Source: Myxococcales bacterium
Lineage (GTDB): Bacteria; Myxococcota; Bradymonadia; UBA7976; UBA1532
NCBI GenBank assembly: GCA_020633515.1
Contig: JACKDM010000023.1
Coordinates: 1-64,000 of the forward strand
Length of the DNA stretch: 64,000 nt
Direction: 5' to 3'
A model generated the notes under the pieces. The model had not been told where the DNA came from and did not search any database. It worked only from the letters and a program-made list of their open reading frames with translations. The position numbers and the translations under genes are program-made. This document shows positions 29,503 through 39,474 of this stretch, one piece after another (the stretch's first letter is position 1; every line of letters starts with the position of its first letter).

Positions 29503-29545
29503 CCACCCCGCCAGCGTCAACAGGCCATGACCGGGAGCAGACCCC

Positions 29546-30607
29546 GTGACTGACAGCGACCCCCGCCCGCTCGCCGCGCCCCCCCTCCCCGGCAGCGAAC
29601 ACTGCCCCTACCGCACCGCCGCGCTCCCCCCGATCGGCGGCCGCATCGGCGACGACCCCGCCGACTTCCAGGTCGACGAGCGCCCCGCCTACCCCCCCGC
29701 GGGCGACGGCGAGCACCACTTCGTGCGGATCCGCAAGACCGGCCTCTCCACCCCCGAGGCCGTCGACCTGCTCGCCGCGGCCGCCGGCGTCGACCGCCGC
29801 GAGATCGGCTACGCCGGCCGCAAGGACAAACACGCCGTCACCACCCAGTGGCTCAGCCTGCCCGCCCCGCCCGTCGCGCCCGCCGACCCCCGCATCGAGC
29901 TCCTCGAGACCGCGCGCCACGGCCGCAAGCTGCGCCTCGGCCACCTCGCCGCCAACCGCTTCACCGTGCGCCTCGTCGCCCTGCACGACGACGCCCCCGC
30001 GCGCCTCCCCGCGCTCGTCGCCGCCATCGCCCACGGGGTCCCCAACTACTTCGGCCCCCAGCGCTTCGGCCGCTTCGGCCTCCGCGACGCGCTCGCTTTC
30101 GCCCGCGACCCCCGCCGCCGCGTCAAGGACCCGCGCTTCTTCGCGAGCGTGTTGCAGTCGGCCGTCTTCAACCGCTGGCTCGGCGACCGCACCCACGACG
30201 GCCTCCTCGACGTCGCGCTCGCCGGCGACGTGCTCCGCAAGCGCGACACCGGCGGCCTCTTCACCTGCGCCGACGCCGCCGAAGACACCGCCCGCGTCGC
30301 CGCCGGCGCCCTCGACCCGATGGGCCCGCTCCCCGGCCCCAAGCTCATGCCCGCCCACGGCCTCGCCGCCGAGCGCGAACAGACCGCCGCCGCCGCCTAC
30401 GGCACCGACCTCGCGCTCGGCGCCATCGGCCGCTTCGCCCCGGGCACGCGCCGCGTCTCGCGCCTCGTCCCCGAAGACCTCGACCTCCGCTGGGAGGGCG
30501 CGTCGCTCGTCGCCCGGTTCACGCTCCCGGCGGGCTGCTACGCGACCACGCTGCTCGCCGAGCTGTGCCACCCGGCGAGCGGCGATCTGCGCCGCGAGGA
30601 GGGGTGA
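29546..30607 (+). CDS. truD: tRNA pseudouridine(13) synthase TruD
   Basis: A 353-residue TruD. The catalytic motif is GYAGRKDKHAVTTQW with the nucleophile Asp94; also RIGDDPADFQVDE at the start, and VPNYFGPQRFGRFG with the TruD-specific insertion domain between. It converts U13 of tRNA-Glu to pseudouridine. The GTG start has GGGAG eight bases upstream. Unusually, both flanks carry GATGGCAT-type repeats, in opposite majority orientation. Confidence 0.95.
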   Translation: MTDSDPRPLAAPPLPGSEHCPYRTAALPPIGGRIGDDPADFQVDERPAYPPAGDGEHHFVRIRKTGLSTPEAVDLLAAAAGVDRREIGYAGRKDKHAVTTQWLSLPAPPVAPADPRIELLETARHGRKLRLGHLAANRFTVRLVALHDDAPARLPALVAAIAHGVPNYFGPQRFGRFGLRDALAFARDPRRRVKDPRFFASVLQSAVFNRWLGDRTHDGLLDVALAGDVLRKRDTGGLFTCADAAEDTARVAAGALDPMGPLPGPKLMPAHGLAAEREQTAAAAYGTDLALGAIGRFAPGTRRVSRLVPEDLDLRWEGASLVARFTLPAGCYATTLLAELCHPASGDLRREEG

Positions 30608-30853
30608 GGGGCGGGTGGCATCGGCGCGATGGCATCGGGCGATGGCATGAGGCGATGATGGCAGCGCAGTGATGTCAGGTGATGACATCAGGTGAGGGCG
30701 TCGGGCGGACGGTGTGATGCGATGGCATCGGAGCGTGACACCCGGGCAGGCGGGGTCAGCGCCCGGTCGGTTCGCGCGGGGCGGCGAGCCACGCGGCGGG
30801 CTGGGCCTCGGCGTCCTGCGCGGTCCATCGTCAGGTGCCGTCAATGAGCGCCG
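30608..30853. repeat. GATGGCAT-rich gap between truD and folA
   Basis: A 246-base gap between convergent genes. GATGGCAT occurs at 30628, 30641 and 30721, with close variants (GGTGGCAT 30615; GATGATGGCA 30653; TGATGTCA/TGATGACATCA around 30670-30690). TGATGTCAGGTGATGACATCA contains the inverted pair TGATGTCA...TGACATCA and could fold. These words are the complement of those upstream of truD. No gene is seen. Confidence 0.7.
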
Positions 30854-31611
<758 letters not shown>

Positions 31612-32023
31612 TCACCGACCCGAGCCCAGAGACCTGCGCGACCAGATGGGTCAAGAGCGCATACGACGCGATGTTGAACGGCACCCGATGAAGAGATCGG
31701 CGCTGCGCTGGTAGAGCTGGCACGAGAGCCGGCCTTCGGCGACGTGGAACTGGAACAGCGCGTGACACGGCGGCAGCGCCATCCGGTCGAGCTCGCCGAC
31801 GTTCCACGCGCTCACCACCAGCCGCCGCGAGTGGGGTTCTGGCCGATCTCCTCGATCACGCCCGCAACTGGTCGACCGTGCGCCCGTCCCCCGCGCCCCA
31901 CGAGCGCCACTGCGCGCCGTAGATCGGCCCGAGCTCACCCGCAGCGTCCGCCCACGGATCCCAGATCCGCACCCGCGCGCCTGCAGCCAGCGCACGTTGG
32001 TCTCGCCGCGGATGAACCACAAC

Positions 32024-32148
32024 AGCTCGGCGACCACGCTCCGCCAGTGCACCTTCTTCGTCGTCACCAGCGGAAACCCCGCCCGCAGGTCGAAGCGGAG
32101 CTGCGCCCCGAAGAGCGAGAGCGTGCCCGTCCCGGTGCGGTCGTCGCG
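32024..32148 (-). repeat. Source copy of the 125-bp thyA internal repeat
   Basis: This copy lies in the proper N-terminal position of thyA, encoding the conserved RTGTGT loop and the following strands. It is about 97.6 percent identical (3 differences in 125) to 31445-31569. Confidence 0.92.
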
Positions 32149-32195
32149 CCGCGTGCCCTCGTCGAGCACCCGCCGCAGCAGGTCGAGGTAGGCCC

Positions 32196-33083
32196 TCATC
32201 GACCCTCGAACTTCGCCGCCCGCTTCTCGACGAACGCCGCGAGCCCCTCGCGCGCGTCGTCGCTCGCGAACAGCTTCGCCTGCAGCTCCCGCTCGAGCGC
32301 GAGCCCGTACTCCAGCGGCAGCTCGCCCCCGCTCTGCACCGCGCGCTTGATGTGGCCCACCGCCAGCGCCGCCCGCTCCGGCGCGCAGTACCGCTGCGCG
32401 ACCGAGATCACCGCCTCGACGAAGGCGTCGCGCCCCATCGCCGGCACCTCGCGCGCCTTGCCGCGCACCTCCTCGGTCCGCGTCTCGCCGATCACGCCCG
32501 TCACCAGCCCCGCGGCGAGCGCCGCGTCGCTCTCCAGCGTCTCGCCCGACAGCATCAGCGCCATCGCCTTCGCCGGCCCGAGCAGCCGCGTCAGCCGCTG
32601 CGTGCCGCCGGTGCCGGGCAGCACGCCCAGGTTCACCTCGGGCAGCCCGATCCGCCCGCCCGCGCGCCGCGCGATCCGCAGGTCGCAGGCGAGCGCGATC
32701 TCGAAGCCACCGCCCACGCAGTGCCCGTTGATCGCCGCGATGACCAGCTTGGGGGTCTGCTCCAGCCGGGAGAGGGTCTCGTTGGCGTGCAGGCAGAAGT
32801 AGTACTTGCTCGTCGCGTCGGCCGCTTCGAGCATCTTGATGTTGGCGCCCGCGCAGAAGTGCTCGCCGTCGCCGGTGATCACGATCGCCTGCACCTCGGG
32901 GTCGAAGCGCGCGTGCAGGATGTACTCGTCGAGCTGGCGGAACATCCGGTAGGTGTAGCCGTTGAGCCCCTCGTCGGTGAGCGTCAGCAGCGCCACCGGG
33001 CCCCGTCGGTCATAACGCACCCGCTCGTGCTCGGGGTCGCCGAACAGATCGGCGCGGATCGTCTCTTTGGCTCCCAGACTCAT
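32196..33083 (-). CDS. Enoyl-CoA hydratase/isomerase (crotonase family)
   Basis: A 295-residue crotonase-fold enzyme. The oxyanion-hole segment is [10 protein letters not shown], the second is [15 protein letters not shown]. Both catalytic glutamates expected of a hydratase are present (E in GGGFE and in [14 protein letters not shown]). It hydrates trans-2-enoyl-CoA in beta-oxidation or related acyl-CoA routes. It heads a minus-strand unit with thyA (ATGA overlap) and folA, an odd partnership, and is divergent from a 3-hydroxyacyl-CoA dehydrogenase, the next enzyme of the pathway, across 74 bases. Confidence 0.93.
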   Translation of the reverse strand: MSLGAKETIRADLFGDPEHERVRYDRRGPVALLTLTDEGLNGYTYRMFRQLDEYILHARFDPEVQAIVITGDGEHFCAGANIKMLEAADATSKYYFCLHANETLSRLEQTPKLVIAAINGHCVGGGFEIALACDLRIARRAGGRIGLPEVNLGVLPGTGGTQRLTRLLGPAKAMALMLSGETLESDAALAAGLVTGVIGETRTEEVRGKAREVPAMGRDAFVEAVISVAQRYCAPERAALAVGHIKRAVQSGGELPLEYGLALERELQAKLFASDDAREGLAAFVEKRAAKFEGR

Positions 33084-33157
33084 CGGCCACCCTCCTTGCC
33101 GTCATCCGTCGCGCGTCATATCATCCGCGCGCTCGAAGGGACCAGAGGGAGGCACCC

Positions 33158-34012
33158 GTGAAGGTCGAGAGGATCGCGGTCATCGGCACCGGCACCATGG
33201 GCAACGGCATCGCCGGACAGGCGGCGCTCTGCGGGTTTTCGGTGGCGATGTACGACGTCGACCCCGCCCGCACCGTGGCCGCCGCGGCCCAGATCCGCCA
33301 GACGTGGAAGACCGGCGTCGACCGCGGCAAGGTCACCCCCGCCGCCGCCGAGGCCGCCGCCGAGCGCCTCGCGACGACCGGCGACCTCGACCGCGCGCTC
33401 GCCGACGCCGAGCTCGTCATCGAGGCGGTCCCCGAGAAGATGGCGCTCAAGACCGAGCTCTTCCGCCAGTTCGAAGCCCACGCGCCCCCCGCGGCGGTGC
33501 TCGCGTCGAACACGTCGAGCCTCTCGCTCACCGAGATCGCCGCCGCCACCGCCTCCCCCGGCCGCGTCGTCGGCATGCACTTCTTCAACCCCGTCGCGAT
33601 CATGCCCCTCGTCGAGCTCGTCCGCGGCGAGCACACCACCGACGACACCCTCGCGACCGCCCGCGCCGTCGCCGAGCAGATGGGCAAGCAGTGCATCGAG
33701 GTCCGCGACTCGCCCGGCTTCGCCACCAGCCGCCTCGGGATCGCGCTCGGCAACGAGGCGATGCGCATGTTCGAAGAGGGCGTCGCGAGCGCCGAGGACA
33801 TCGACCGCGCGATGGTGCTCGGCTACCGCCACCCGATCGGCCCGCTCGCGCTCACCGACCTCGTCGGCCTCGACGTGCGCCTCGCCATCACCGAGCACCT
33901 GCACCGCGAGATCGGCAGCGACACGTTCCGCCCGCCGCGCATCCTCCGACAGATGGTGCGCGCCGGACGCCTCGGCCGGAAGGTCGGGCGGGGTTTCTAC
34001 ACCTACGACTGA
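33158..34012 (+). CDS. 3-hydroxyacyl-CoA (3-hydroxybutyryl-CoA) dehydrogenase
   Basis: A 284-residue NAD(P)-dependent enzyme with a Rossmann start (IAVIGTGTMGNGIAGQAA), SNTSSLSLTEIA, the catalytic His of MHFFNPVAIMPLVE and the helical C-terminal domain with GPLALTDLVGLDV. The size fits the single-domain 3-hydroxybutyryl-CoA dehydrogenase. The GTG start has AGGGAGG (33145-33151) six bases upstream. With the divergent hydratase and the EtfD-like protein it points to acyl-CoA oxidation or butyrate-type metabolism. Confidence 0.94.
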   Translation: MKVERIAVIGTGTMGNGIAGQAALCGFSVAMYDVDPARTVAAAAQIRQTWKTGVDRGKVTPAAAEAAAERLATTGDLDRALADAELVIEAVPEKMALKTELFRQFEAHAPPAAVLASNTSSLSLTEIAAATASPGRVVGMHFFNPVAIMPLVELVRGEHTTDDTLATARAVAEQMGKQCIEVRDSPGFATSRLGIALGNEAMRMFEEGVASAEDIDRAMVLGYRHPIGPLALTDLVGLDVRLAITEHLHREIGSDTFRPPRILRQMVRAGRLGRKVGRGFYTYD

Positions 34013-34050
34013 GCCGCCCGACCACCCCCGACCGCGCGTGCCGCTGCCCG

Positions 34051-35049
34051 ATGACCGCCATGCCCGACCCGAAGACCCCGCCTCCGCCGGAGCCCGCGCT
34101 GCTCGACCGGCGCTTCGTGCTCGTCACCGGCAAGGGCGGCGTCGGCAAGTCGACCGTCACCGCGCTCCTCGCGCTGCTCTCGGCTCGCGCCGGCAAGCGC
34201 ACGCTCGTCTGCGAGCTCGACACCCACGAGCAGGTCGCGCCCATGCTCGGCCACGCGCCGGTCGGCGGCCGGGTCACCCGCCTCGAAGACAACCTCTCGG
34301 TCGTCAACATCGACCCGTCGAGCGCCATGGAGGAGTACGGCCTGATGAAGCTGCGCTTCCGCGCGCTCTACCGGGTCGTCTTCGACAACCCGCTCGTGCA
34401 GAGCCTCGTGCGCTTCGTGCCCGGCATGAACGACCTCTTGATGCTCGGCAAGGCCTTCAACCACGAGCGTGAGGTCGACGAGCAGGGCGCGCCGGTCTAC
34501 GACCGCGTCATCATCGACGCGCCCGCCACCGGCCACGGGATCACCTTCTTCAAGCTCCCGCGCATCATCCGCGATGCCGTGCCCGCCGGGAACATGCACC
34601 GCGAGGCCGCCGACATGTGGGCGCTGCTCACCGACCCGCGCCGCACCGCGGTGCACCTCGTCGCGTTGCCCGAGGAGCTGCCGGTGCAGGAGACCCGCGA
34701 GCTGCGCCGCCGCCTCGCAAACGAGCTCGGCGTCCCGCTCGGCTACCTCGTCGTCAACATGCTGCCCGAGCCTCCGCTCGACCCCACGCAGGCCGAGGAC
34801 TTCGCGCGCCTCGCCGCCGCCCCCCGCGACGACCGCCTCGCCCGCCTCGCCGACGCCACCCGCATCGCCGCCGGCCGCGCCGCCATCGCCGCGACCCACG
34901 CCGCCGCGCTGCACGGCATGGGGCTCCCCGTCGTCGACCTGCCGCAGCACCCCGATCGCCGCCTCGACCGGGCCGACCTCGAAGCGCTCGCCGACCGCTT
35001 CGCCCGCGCGATCGGCGCCGAGGCCCTCGTCGCGGGGCCGCCCGCATGA
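34051..35049 (+). CDS. ArsA/Get3-family ATPase, first of a pair
   Basis: A 332-residue P-loop ATPase. It has the deviant Walker A VTGKGGVGKST, the DTHEQ switch region and IIDAPATGHGITFF (switch II, like the DTAPTGH of ArsA/Get3). No Cys triad for arsenite is seen, and no arsenic genes are near, so the arsenic role is unlikely. ATG 34051 is used; ATG 34060 is in frame. It overlaps a second ArsA-type ATPase by four bases. Such pairs may form a heterodimer that handles membrane proteins or envelope assembly (inference). Confidence 0.9.
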   Translation: MTAMPDPKTPPPPEPALLDRRFVLVTGKGGVGKSTVTALLALLSARAGKRTLVCELDTHEQVAPMLGHAPVGGRVTRLEDNLSVVNIDPSSAMEEYGLMKLRFRALYRVVFDNPLVQSLVRFVPGMNDLLMLGKAFNHEREVDEQGAPVYDRVIIDAPATGHGITFFKLPRIIRDAVPAGNMHREAADMWALLTDPRRTAVHLVALPEELPVQETRELRRRLANELGVPLGYLVVNMLPEPPLDPTQAEDFARLAAAPRDDRLARLADATRIAAGRAAIAATHAAALHGMGLPVVDLPQHPDRRLDRADLEALADRFARAIGAEALVAGPPA

Positions 35050-36194
35050 CCGCCGCCTTCGACGACGAGCTCCGCGCGCGCCGCCTGCTCATCACCGCTG
35101 GCGCCGGCGGGGTCGGCAAGACCACCACCGCCGCCGCGCTCGCCGTGCGCGCCGCCGTGCTCGGGCAGAAGACCGCCGTCCTCACCATCGACCCCGCCCG
35201 CCGCCTCGCCGACGCGCTCGGGCTCGCCGAGCTCACCGGCGAGCTGCGCCGCGTCGAGCCCGCCCGCTTCACCGACGCCGGCCTCGCCGACGCCCGCGGC
35301 GAGCTGTGGGCGATGATGCTCGACGTGAAGACCACCGGCGACCAGATGGTGCGCCGCTTCGCGCCCGACGAGCGCACCGCGCGCGAGATCCTCGACAACA
35401 GCTACTACCAGTACTTCTCGACCTCGCTCGCCGGCGCGCAGGAGTACGTCGCCGTCGAGCAGGTCCGCGCGCTCCTCGAAGAGGGCGACTTCGACCTCGT
35501 CGTGCTCGACACCCCGCCCGCCGCGCACGCGCTCGACTTCCTCGACGCGCCCGACCGCCTCCTCGCCGGGCTGCAGAGCAAGCCGGTGCAGATGCTCCGC
35601 TCGGGCGGCGAGGGCGACGGGCTCGCCGCGCGCCTCGCCCGCGGCGGACGCGGGCTCGTGCTCAAGGGCATCAACAAGCTCACCGGCGGCCCGTTCATCG
35701 AGGAGCTGACCCGCTTCCTCGCCGTCTTCGGCACCATCCTCGACGCGCTGCACGCCTCGGGCGAGGCCGTCGCCCGCCGGCTGCGCAGCGACGACAGCCG
35801 CTTCTACCTCGTCACGAGCCCCACCCGGAGCAACGTCGACGAGGCGGTGAGCTTCCGCGCGCAGCTCGGGGACCGCGGCTTCCCGCTCGGCGGCGTCATC
35901 GTCAACCGCGCCCACCCCTGGATCGAGCCGGTCACCGACGACCCCGCGACCCTCGCCGTCGCACTCGCCGCAGACGGCCTCGCCGACGTGCCCGACGACC
36001 GCCGCCGCGCGCTCGCCGCCCGCATGCTCGCGCTCCTCGACCGCCACGACCGCTTCGCCGCCGCCGACCGCGACGCCGTCGCAAGGCTCCGCGAGGCGAC
36101 CGACCGCCCGGTGTGGACCATCCCCCTCTTCGGCACCGAGCTGCGCGACCTCGCGGGCCTGCACGCGATCGCCTGCGCGCTCGCGCCCGGATGA
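35046..36194 (+). CDS. ArsA/Get3-family ATPase, second of a pair
   Basis: A 382-residue P-loop ATPase with Walker A ITAGAGGVGKTT, TIDPARRLADALGL (A-loop/switch I) and VVLDTPPAAHALDFL (switch II with Asp). It is longer than its neighbour, with an inserted helical region (about 110-230) that in Get3 would form the client-binding lobe. The ATG overlaps the first ATPase in ATGA. Two unlike copies in one operon suggest a fixed heterodimer. Confidence 0.9.
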   Translation: MTAAFDDELRARRLLITAGAGGVGKTTTAAALAVRAAVLGQKTAVLTIDPARRLADALGLAELTGELRRVEPARFTDAGLADARGELWAMMLDVKTTGDQMVRRFAPDERTAREILDNSYYQYFSTSLAGAQEYVAVEQVRALLEEGDFDLVVLDTPPAAHALDFLDAPDRLLAGLQSKPVQMLRSGGEGDGLAARLARGGRGLVLKGINKLTGGPFIEELTRFLAVFGTILDALHASGEAVARRLRSDDSRFYLVTSPTRSNVDEAVSFRAQLGDRGFPLGGVIVNRAHPWIEPVTDDPATLAVALAADGLADVPDDRRRALAARMLALLDRHDRFAAADRDAVARLREATDRPVWTIPLFGTELRDLAGLHAIACALAPG

Positions 36195-36247
36195 CCCGCG
36201 GGAATGCGACCGCCGAACCCATCGTTGCCGGGGTTGTCGGTCGCCCC

Positions 36248-37477
36248 ATGAAGACACAACGCCCCGCCATCCCCCGCCTCGCCGCGCTCGCCGCGGCGCT
36301 CCTCCTCACCGCCTGCGGCAGCCGCCCCACCCGCCCCGAGCCCCCGCCCGCCCTCGTCGAGATGGACCCGATCGTCGTCGAGTACGACGCCGACGCCGAC
36401 GAAGGCGAGCGCGTCTCCGCCTACGACGCGCAGTCCCTCTTCGAAGACGGCCGCGACGCCTTCGAACGCCACGACTTCGCCGCCTGCGAGCTCGCCTACG
36501 GCCGCCTCATCGAGCGCTTCCCCGAGAGCCCCTACACCCACGTCGCGCTCTACAACCGCGGGCTGTGCCTCGAACAGCTCGGCGAGCACGGCCGCGCCGC
36601 GACGCACTTCCGCCGCCACGCCCAGCTCGCCACCGCGCTGCGCGACCAGCGCGACGGCGAGTTCCGCTGGGGCTACAACCTCATCAAGACCGGCGACTAC
36701 CCGACCGCCGTCGCGCTCTACGACCGCCTCCTCGCCGCCGAAGACCTGCAACCGCTCGACCGCGCCGAGTGCCACCTCCGCCGCGGCGTCGCCCGCGCCC
36801 GCCTCGGCCGCCCCGGCGAGGCCGAGCGCGACCTCAAGGCCTCGCTCTCCTACACCGAAGAAGGCACCGAAGGCTTCGTGCAAGGCAGCGAGCTCTACGC
36901 CGAGGCCCACTTCCGCCGCGGCGAGATCTACCAGCGCCTCGCCCACGGCGTCGGGCTCAAGCTCCCCGTCCAGAAGATGAAGGCCGACCTCGACGACAAG
37001 GTGCGCTTCTTCCGCCAGGCGCAGGAGAGCTACATCACCGCGCTCAACGTGCAGCACAGCTACTGGGCGACGGCGGCCGGGCTCAAGCTCGGCGAGCTCT
37101 ACGAGCAGTTCTACCTCGACGTGCTCCGCGCCGAGGTCCCGCAGGACTTCGACCCCGAGACCCGCCGCTTCTACTTCGTCGAGCTCCGCAAGCAGCTCCA
37201 GCCGCTGCTCGAACAGTCGCTCGCGATCTACGAGAAGAACATCACCATGAGCGAGCGGATCGGCGCCCGCAACGAGTGGGTCGCCGAGACCGAGAACCGG
37301 CTCACCCGGCTGCGCGGCCTCCTCGAAGCGACCGAGCGCGGCGACGCGGTCGAGCTGCCGCCGAACCCCGGCGAGGTCGAGGCGGTGCCCCCGCTGCCCA
37401 AGCCCGCGCCCCCCGACGCGGCGCCCCCGTCGCTGCCGCCCGAACTGCCCCCCGAGCTGCCGCCGGGGCATGGATGA
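36248..37477 (+). CDS. TPR-repeat lipoprotein
   Basis: A 409-residue protein with a lipoprotein signal (LLLTACGS; Cys at about 22), then TPR-like helical repeats (LFEDGRDAFERHDFAACELAY is the first, given here in part as DGRDAFERHDFAA) through residue 350 and a Pro-rich C-terminus with PPELPPELPPG. Likely a periplasm-facing scaffold. The start at 36248 is set by the signal peptide; in-frame codons further upstream would put charged residues before it. Its end overlaps ruvX. Confidence 0.85.
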   Translation: MKTQRPAIPRLAALAAALLLTACGSRPTRPEPPPALVEMDPIVVEYDADADEGERVSAYDAQSLFEDGRDAFERHDFAACELAYGRLIERFPESPYTHVALYNRGLCLEQLGEHGRAATHFRRHAQLATALRDQRDGEFRWGYNLIKTGDYPTAVALYDRLLAAEDLQPLDRAECHLRRGVARARLGRPGEAERDLKASLSYTEEGTEGFVQGSELYAEAHFRRGEIYQRLAHGVGLKLPVQKMKADLDDKVRFFRQAQESYITALNVQHSYWATAAGLKLGELYEQFYLDVLRAEVPQDFDPETRRFYFVELRKQLQPLLEQSLAIYEKNITMSERIGARNEWVAETENRLTRLRGLLEATERGDAVELPPNPGEVEAVPPLPKPAPPDAAPPSLPPELPPELPPGHG

Positions 37478-37919
37478 CCGCATGACCCGCACCTTCGGCC
37501 TCGACGTCGGCACCCGCACCATCGGCGTCGCCGTCAGCGACCCCACCGCCACCCTCGCGAGCCCGCTCACCACCATCCGCCGCACCGGGCTGCGCCAAGA
37601 CCTCGACGCGCTCGCCGCGCTCATCGCCGCCCACGACGTCGACCGCCTCGTCGTCGGCTGGCCGCTGCAACCCGACGGCCGCGAGGGCCCCATCACCCGC
37701 AAGGTCCAGGCCTTCGCCGACGCCGCCGCCGCGCGCACCGGGCTCCCCGTCGAGAAGTGGGACGAGCGCATGACCAGCAAGCTCGCCGAGCGCTACCTCA
37801 TCGAAGGCGGCGCCCGCCGCGAGACCCGCCGGCAGGTGGTGGACAAGGTCGCCGCCGCGCTGATACTGCAAGGCTGGCTCGACGCTCGCTCCCGCACGGA
37901 GAACGGATGCGCTGGCTGA
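37470..37919 (+). CDS. ruvX: RuvX/YqgF putative Holliday junction resolvase
   Basis: A 149-residue RNase H-fold protein: LDVGTRTIGVAVSD (first catalytic Asp), VVGWPLQPDGREGP, WDERMTSKLAE (Glu) and VDKVAAALILQGWLD (last Asp). The family acts on branched nucleic acids and in 16S rRNA 3'-end processing. The ATG at 37470 overlaps the lipoprotein gene by eight bases; ATG 37482 is an alternative. It overlaps mltG by 13 bases; ruvX and mltG are often neighbours. Confidence 0.93.
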   Translation: MDDRMTRTFGLDVGTRTIGVAVSDPTATLASPLTTIRRTGLRQDLDALAALIAAHDVDRLVVGWPLQPDGREGPITRKVQAFADAAAARTGLPVEKWDERMTSKLAERYLIEGGARRETRRQVVDKVAAALILQGWLDARSRTENGCAG

Positions 37920-38938
37920 TCCGGGTCGCGCTCATCTGCCTCGTCCTCGCCGCCGCCGCCGCGCTCTATGCCCGGCAGCGCATGCAGGCGCTCGACCGCC
38001 CGCTCTCGCCCGCCGGCGGCGTCGCGACCTTCGAGATCCCGCCCGGCGCCGGCTTCAAACAGATCGTCGCCCGCCTGCACGACGCCGGGATCGTGCAAGA
38101 CCCGCTCGTCTTCGAACTCTACGGCCGCTACCGCGGCGCCGGGACCCGCATCAAGGCCGGCCGCTACGAGGTCGACCTCGGCCAGACGCCCCGCGAGCTG
38201 CTCGCCGCGCTCGAAAAAGGCACCCTCGCCCCCAGCGTGCGCCTCACGATCCCCGAGGGCTGGAACCGCTGGCAGATCGCCGACCAGCTCGCGGCGCTCG
38301 GGCTCGCCGATCGCGACGCCTTCCTCGCCCGCGTCGCGCGCGACGACCTCGAAGGCCGCCTCTTCCCCGACACCTACGACCTCCACCCCGAGACCCCGCT
38401 CGACGTGATCATCGGCAAGCTCACCGCCCGCTTCGACGCCGTCTGGGCCGACGTGCTCGCCGCGACCCCGCCCGAACGCCGCCCGAAGACCCCGGAGGCG
38501 CTCCGCGAGCGCCTGATCCTCGCCTCGCTCATCGAGAAGGAGGCCCGCACCGAGCGCGACCGCCGCCTCGTCTCGCGGGTGTTCCACAACCGGCTCGCGC
38601 AGGGCATGCGGCTGCAGACCGACCCGACCTGCGTCTACGACGCGCGCCACTACCGCCAGCTCCCGCACCCCCGCTACTGCCGCGACCCCGAGAACCGCTA
38701 CAGCACCTACGTCATCGACGGCCTGCCCCCCGGCCCGATCGCCAACCCCGGCCGCGCCGCGCTCGCCGCCGCGCTCTCGCCCGCCGAAGAACCCGAGGCC
38801 GCGAAGCTGCTATACTTCGTCGCCCGCCGGGATGGCACCGGAGAGCATCACTTCAGCGAGACCTACGCCGAGCACCAGCGCGCCGTGCGCCGCCACCTCG
38901 GCGTCGGGGGCGCGCCGCCCACAAGGAGCAACCGGTGA
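37907..38938 (+). CDS. mltG: Endolytic murein transglycosylase MltG
   Basis: A 343-residue membrane-anchored enzyme: N-terminal helix (IRVALICLVLAAAAALYA), LysM-like region (TIPEGWNRWQIADQLA) and YceG catalytic domain with LASLIEKEA (catalytic Glu210) and YSTYVIDGLPPGPIANPG. It cleaves nascent glycan strands and sets the end of peptidoglycan chains. The ATG at 37907 has GGAG at 37898-37901. It ends in a GTGA overlap with DUF1841. Confidence 0.95.
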   Translation: MRWLIRVALICLVLAAAAALYARQRMQALDRPLSPAGGVATFEIPPGAGFKQIVARLHDAGIVQDPLVFELYGRYRGAGTRIKAGRYEVDLGQTPRELLAALEKGTLAPSVRLTIPEGWNRWQIADQLAALGLADRDAFLARVARDDLEGRLFPDTYDLHPETPLDVIIGKLTARFDAVWADVLAATPPERRPKTPEALRERLILASLIEKEARTERDRRLVSRVFHNRLAQGMRLQTDPTCVYDARHYRQLPHPRYCRDPENRYSTYVIDGLPPGPIANPGRAALAAALSPAEEPEAAKLLYFVARRDGTGEHHFSETYAEHQRAVRRHLGVGGAPPTRSNR

Positions 38939-39474
38939 GCAACCAGAGCCCCGGCACGGTCACCATCGAGCTGCAAGGCATCGACAAGCGCGTCCTCAAG
39001 GCCGTCTGGGACAAGATGCGCCGCGGCGAGGAGCTGACCGGCCAGGAGATCTACATCGGCCGCTCCATGGCCGATCACCCCGACTGGTTCCCCGTCTTCG
39101 AGACCATCGGCCTCCTCGAAGGCGACGACACGCTGCCCGACGGCGAAAACCCGTTCGTACACCTGACCTTCCATGTGATGGTCGGCTCGCAGGTCTTCAA
39201 CCGCAACCCCAAGGAGGCCGAGGTCTTCTACCGGCTGCGGCTGCGCGCGGGCGACGAGCCGCACGACATCATCCACATGATGATCAACGTGTTTCAGCGC
39301 CACCTCGCCTGGACCGCGCAGCAGGCGCGCCAGGGCGGCACCGGCGACTTCGACATGAAGGCCTACGCCAAGACCCTGCGCAGCCTCCAGACGCTGCGCA
39401 CCGACAAGCTCTGGCAGCGCCTCGGCTACCCGACCCCGCCCAAGGCCCACGTCCCCTACGAGCCGCCGTACTGA
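38935..39474 (+). CDS. DUF1841 family protein
   Basis: A 179-residue soluble protein with the DUF1841 core (ADHPDWFPVFE; GENPFVHLTFHVMV; RAGDEPHDIIHMMINVF). The function is unknown; the conserved His residues in HLTFH and DIIHMM could bind metal. The GTG start has AAGGAG six bases upstream and overlaps the mltG stop. Its last codons are part of a duplicated junction (39457-39576). Confidence 0.88.
   Translation: MSNQSPGTVTIELQGIDKRVLKAVWDKMRRGEELTGQEIYIGRSMADHPDWFPVFETIGLLEGDDTLPDGENPFVHLTFHVMVGSQVFNRNPKEAEVFYRLRLRAGDEPHDIIHMMINVFQRHLAWTAQQARQGGTGDFDMKAYAKTLRSLQTLRTDKLWQRLGYPTPPKAHVPYEPPY

Noticed and set aside
27211..29520. A minus-strand frame whose start encodes repeats such as GWHSSPGMAF
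   Set aside because: The repeats come from the 19-bp array read in three frames (period 57). The rest of the frame is antisense to the Fe-S protein, and no start or ribosome site supports it.
34051..36194. An arsenite efflux system
   Set aside because: No ArsB, ArsR, ArsC or ArsD genes and no cysteine triad in the ATPases.
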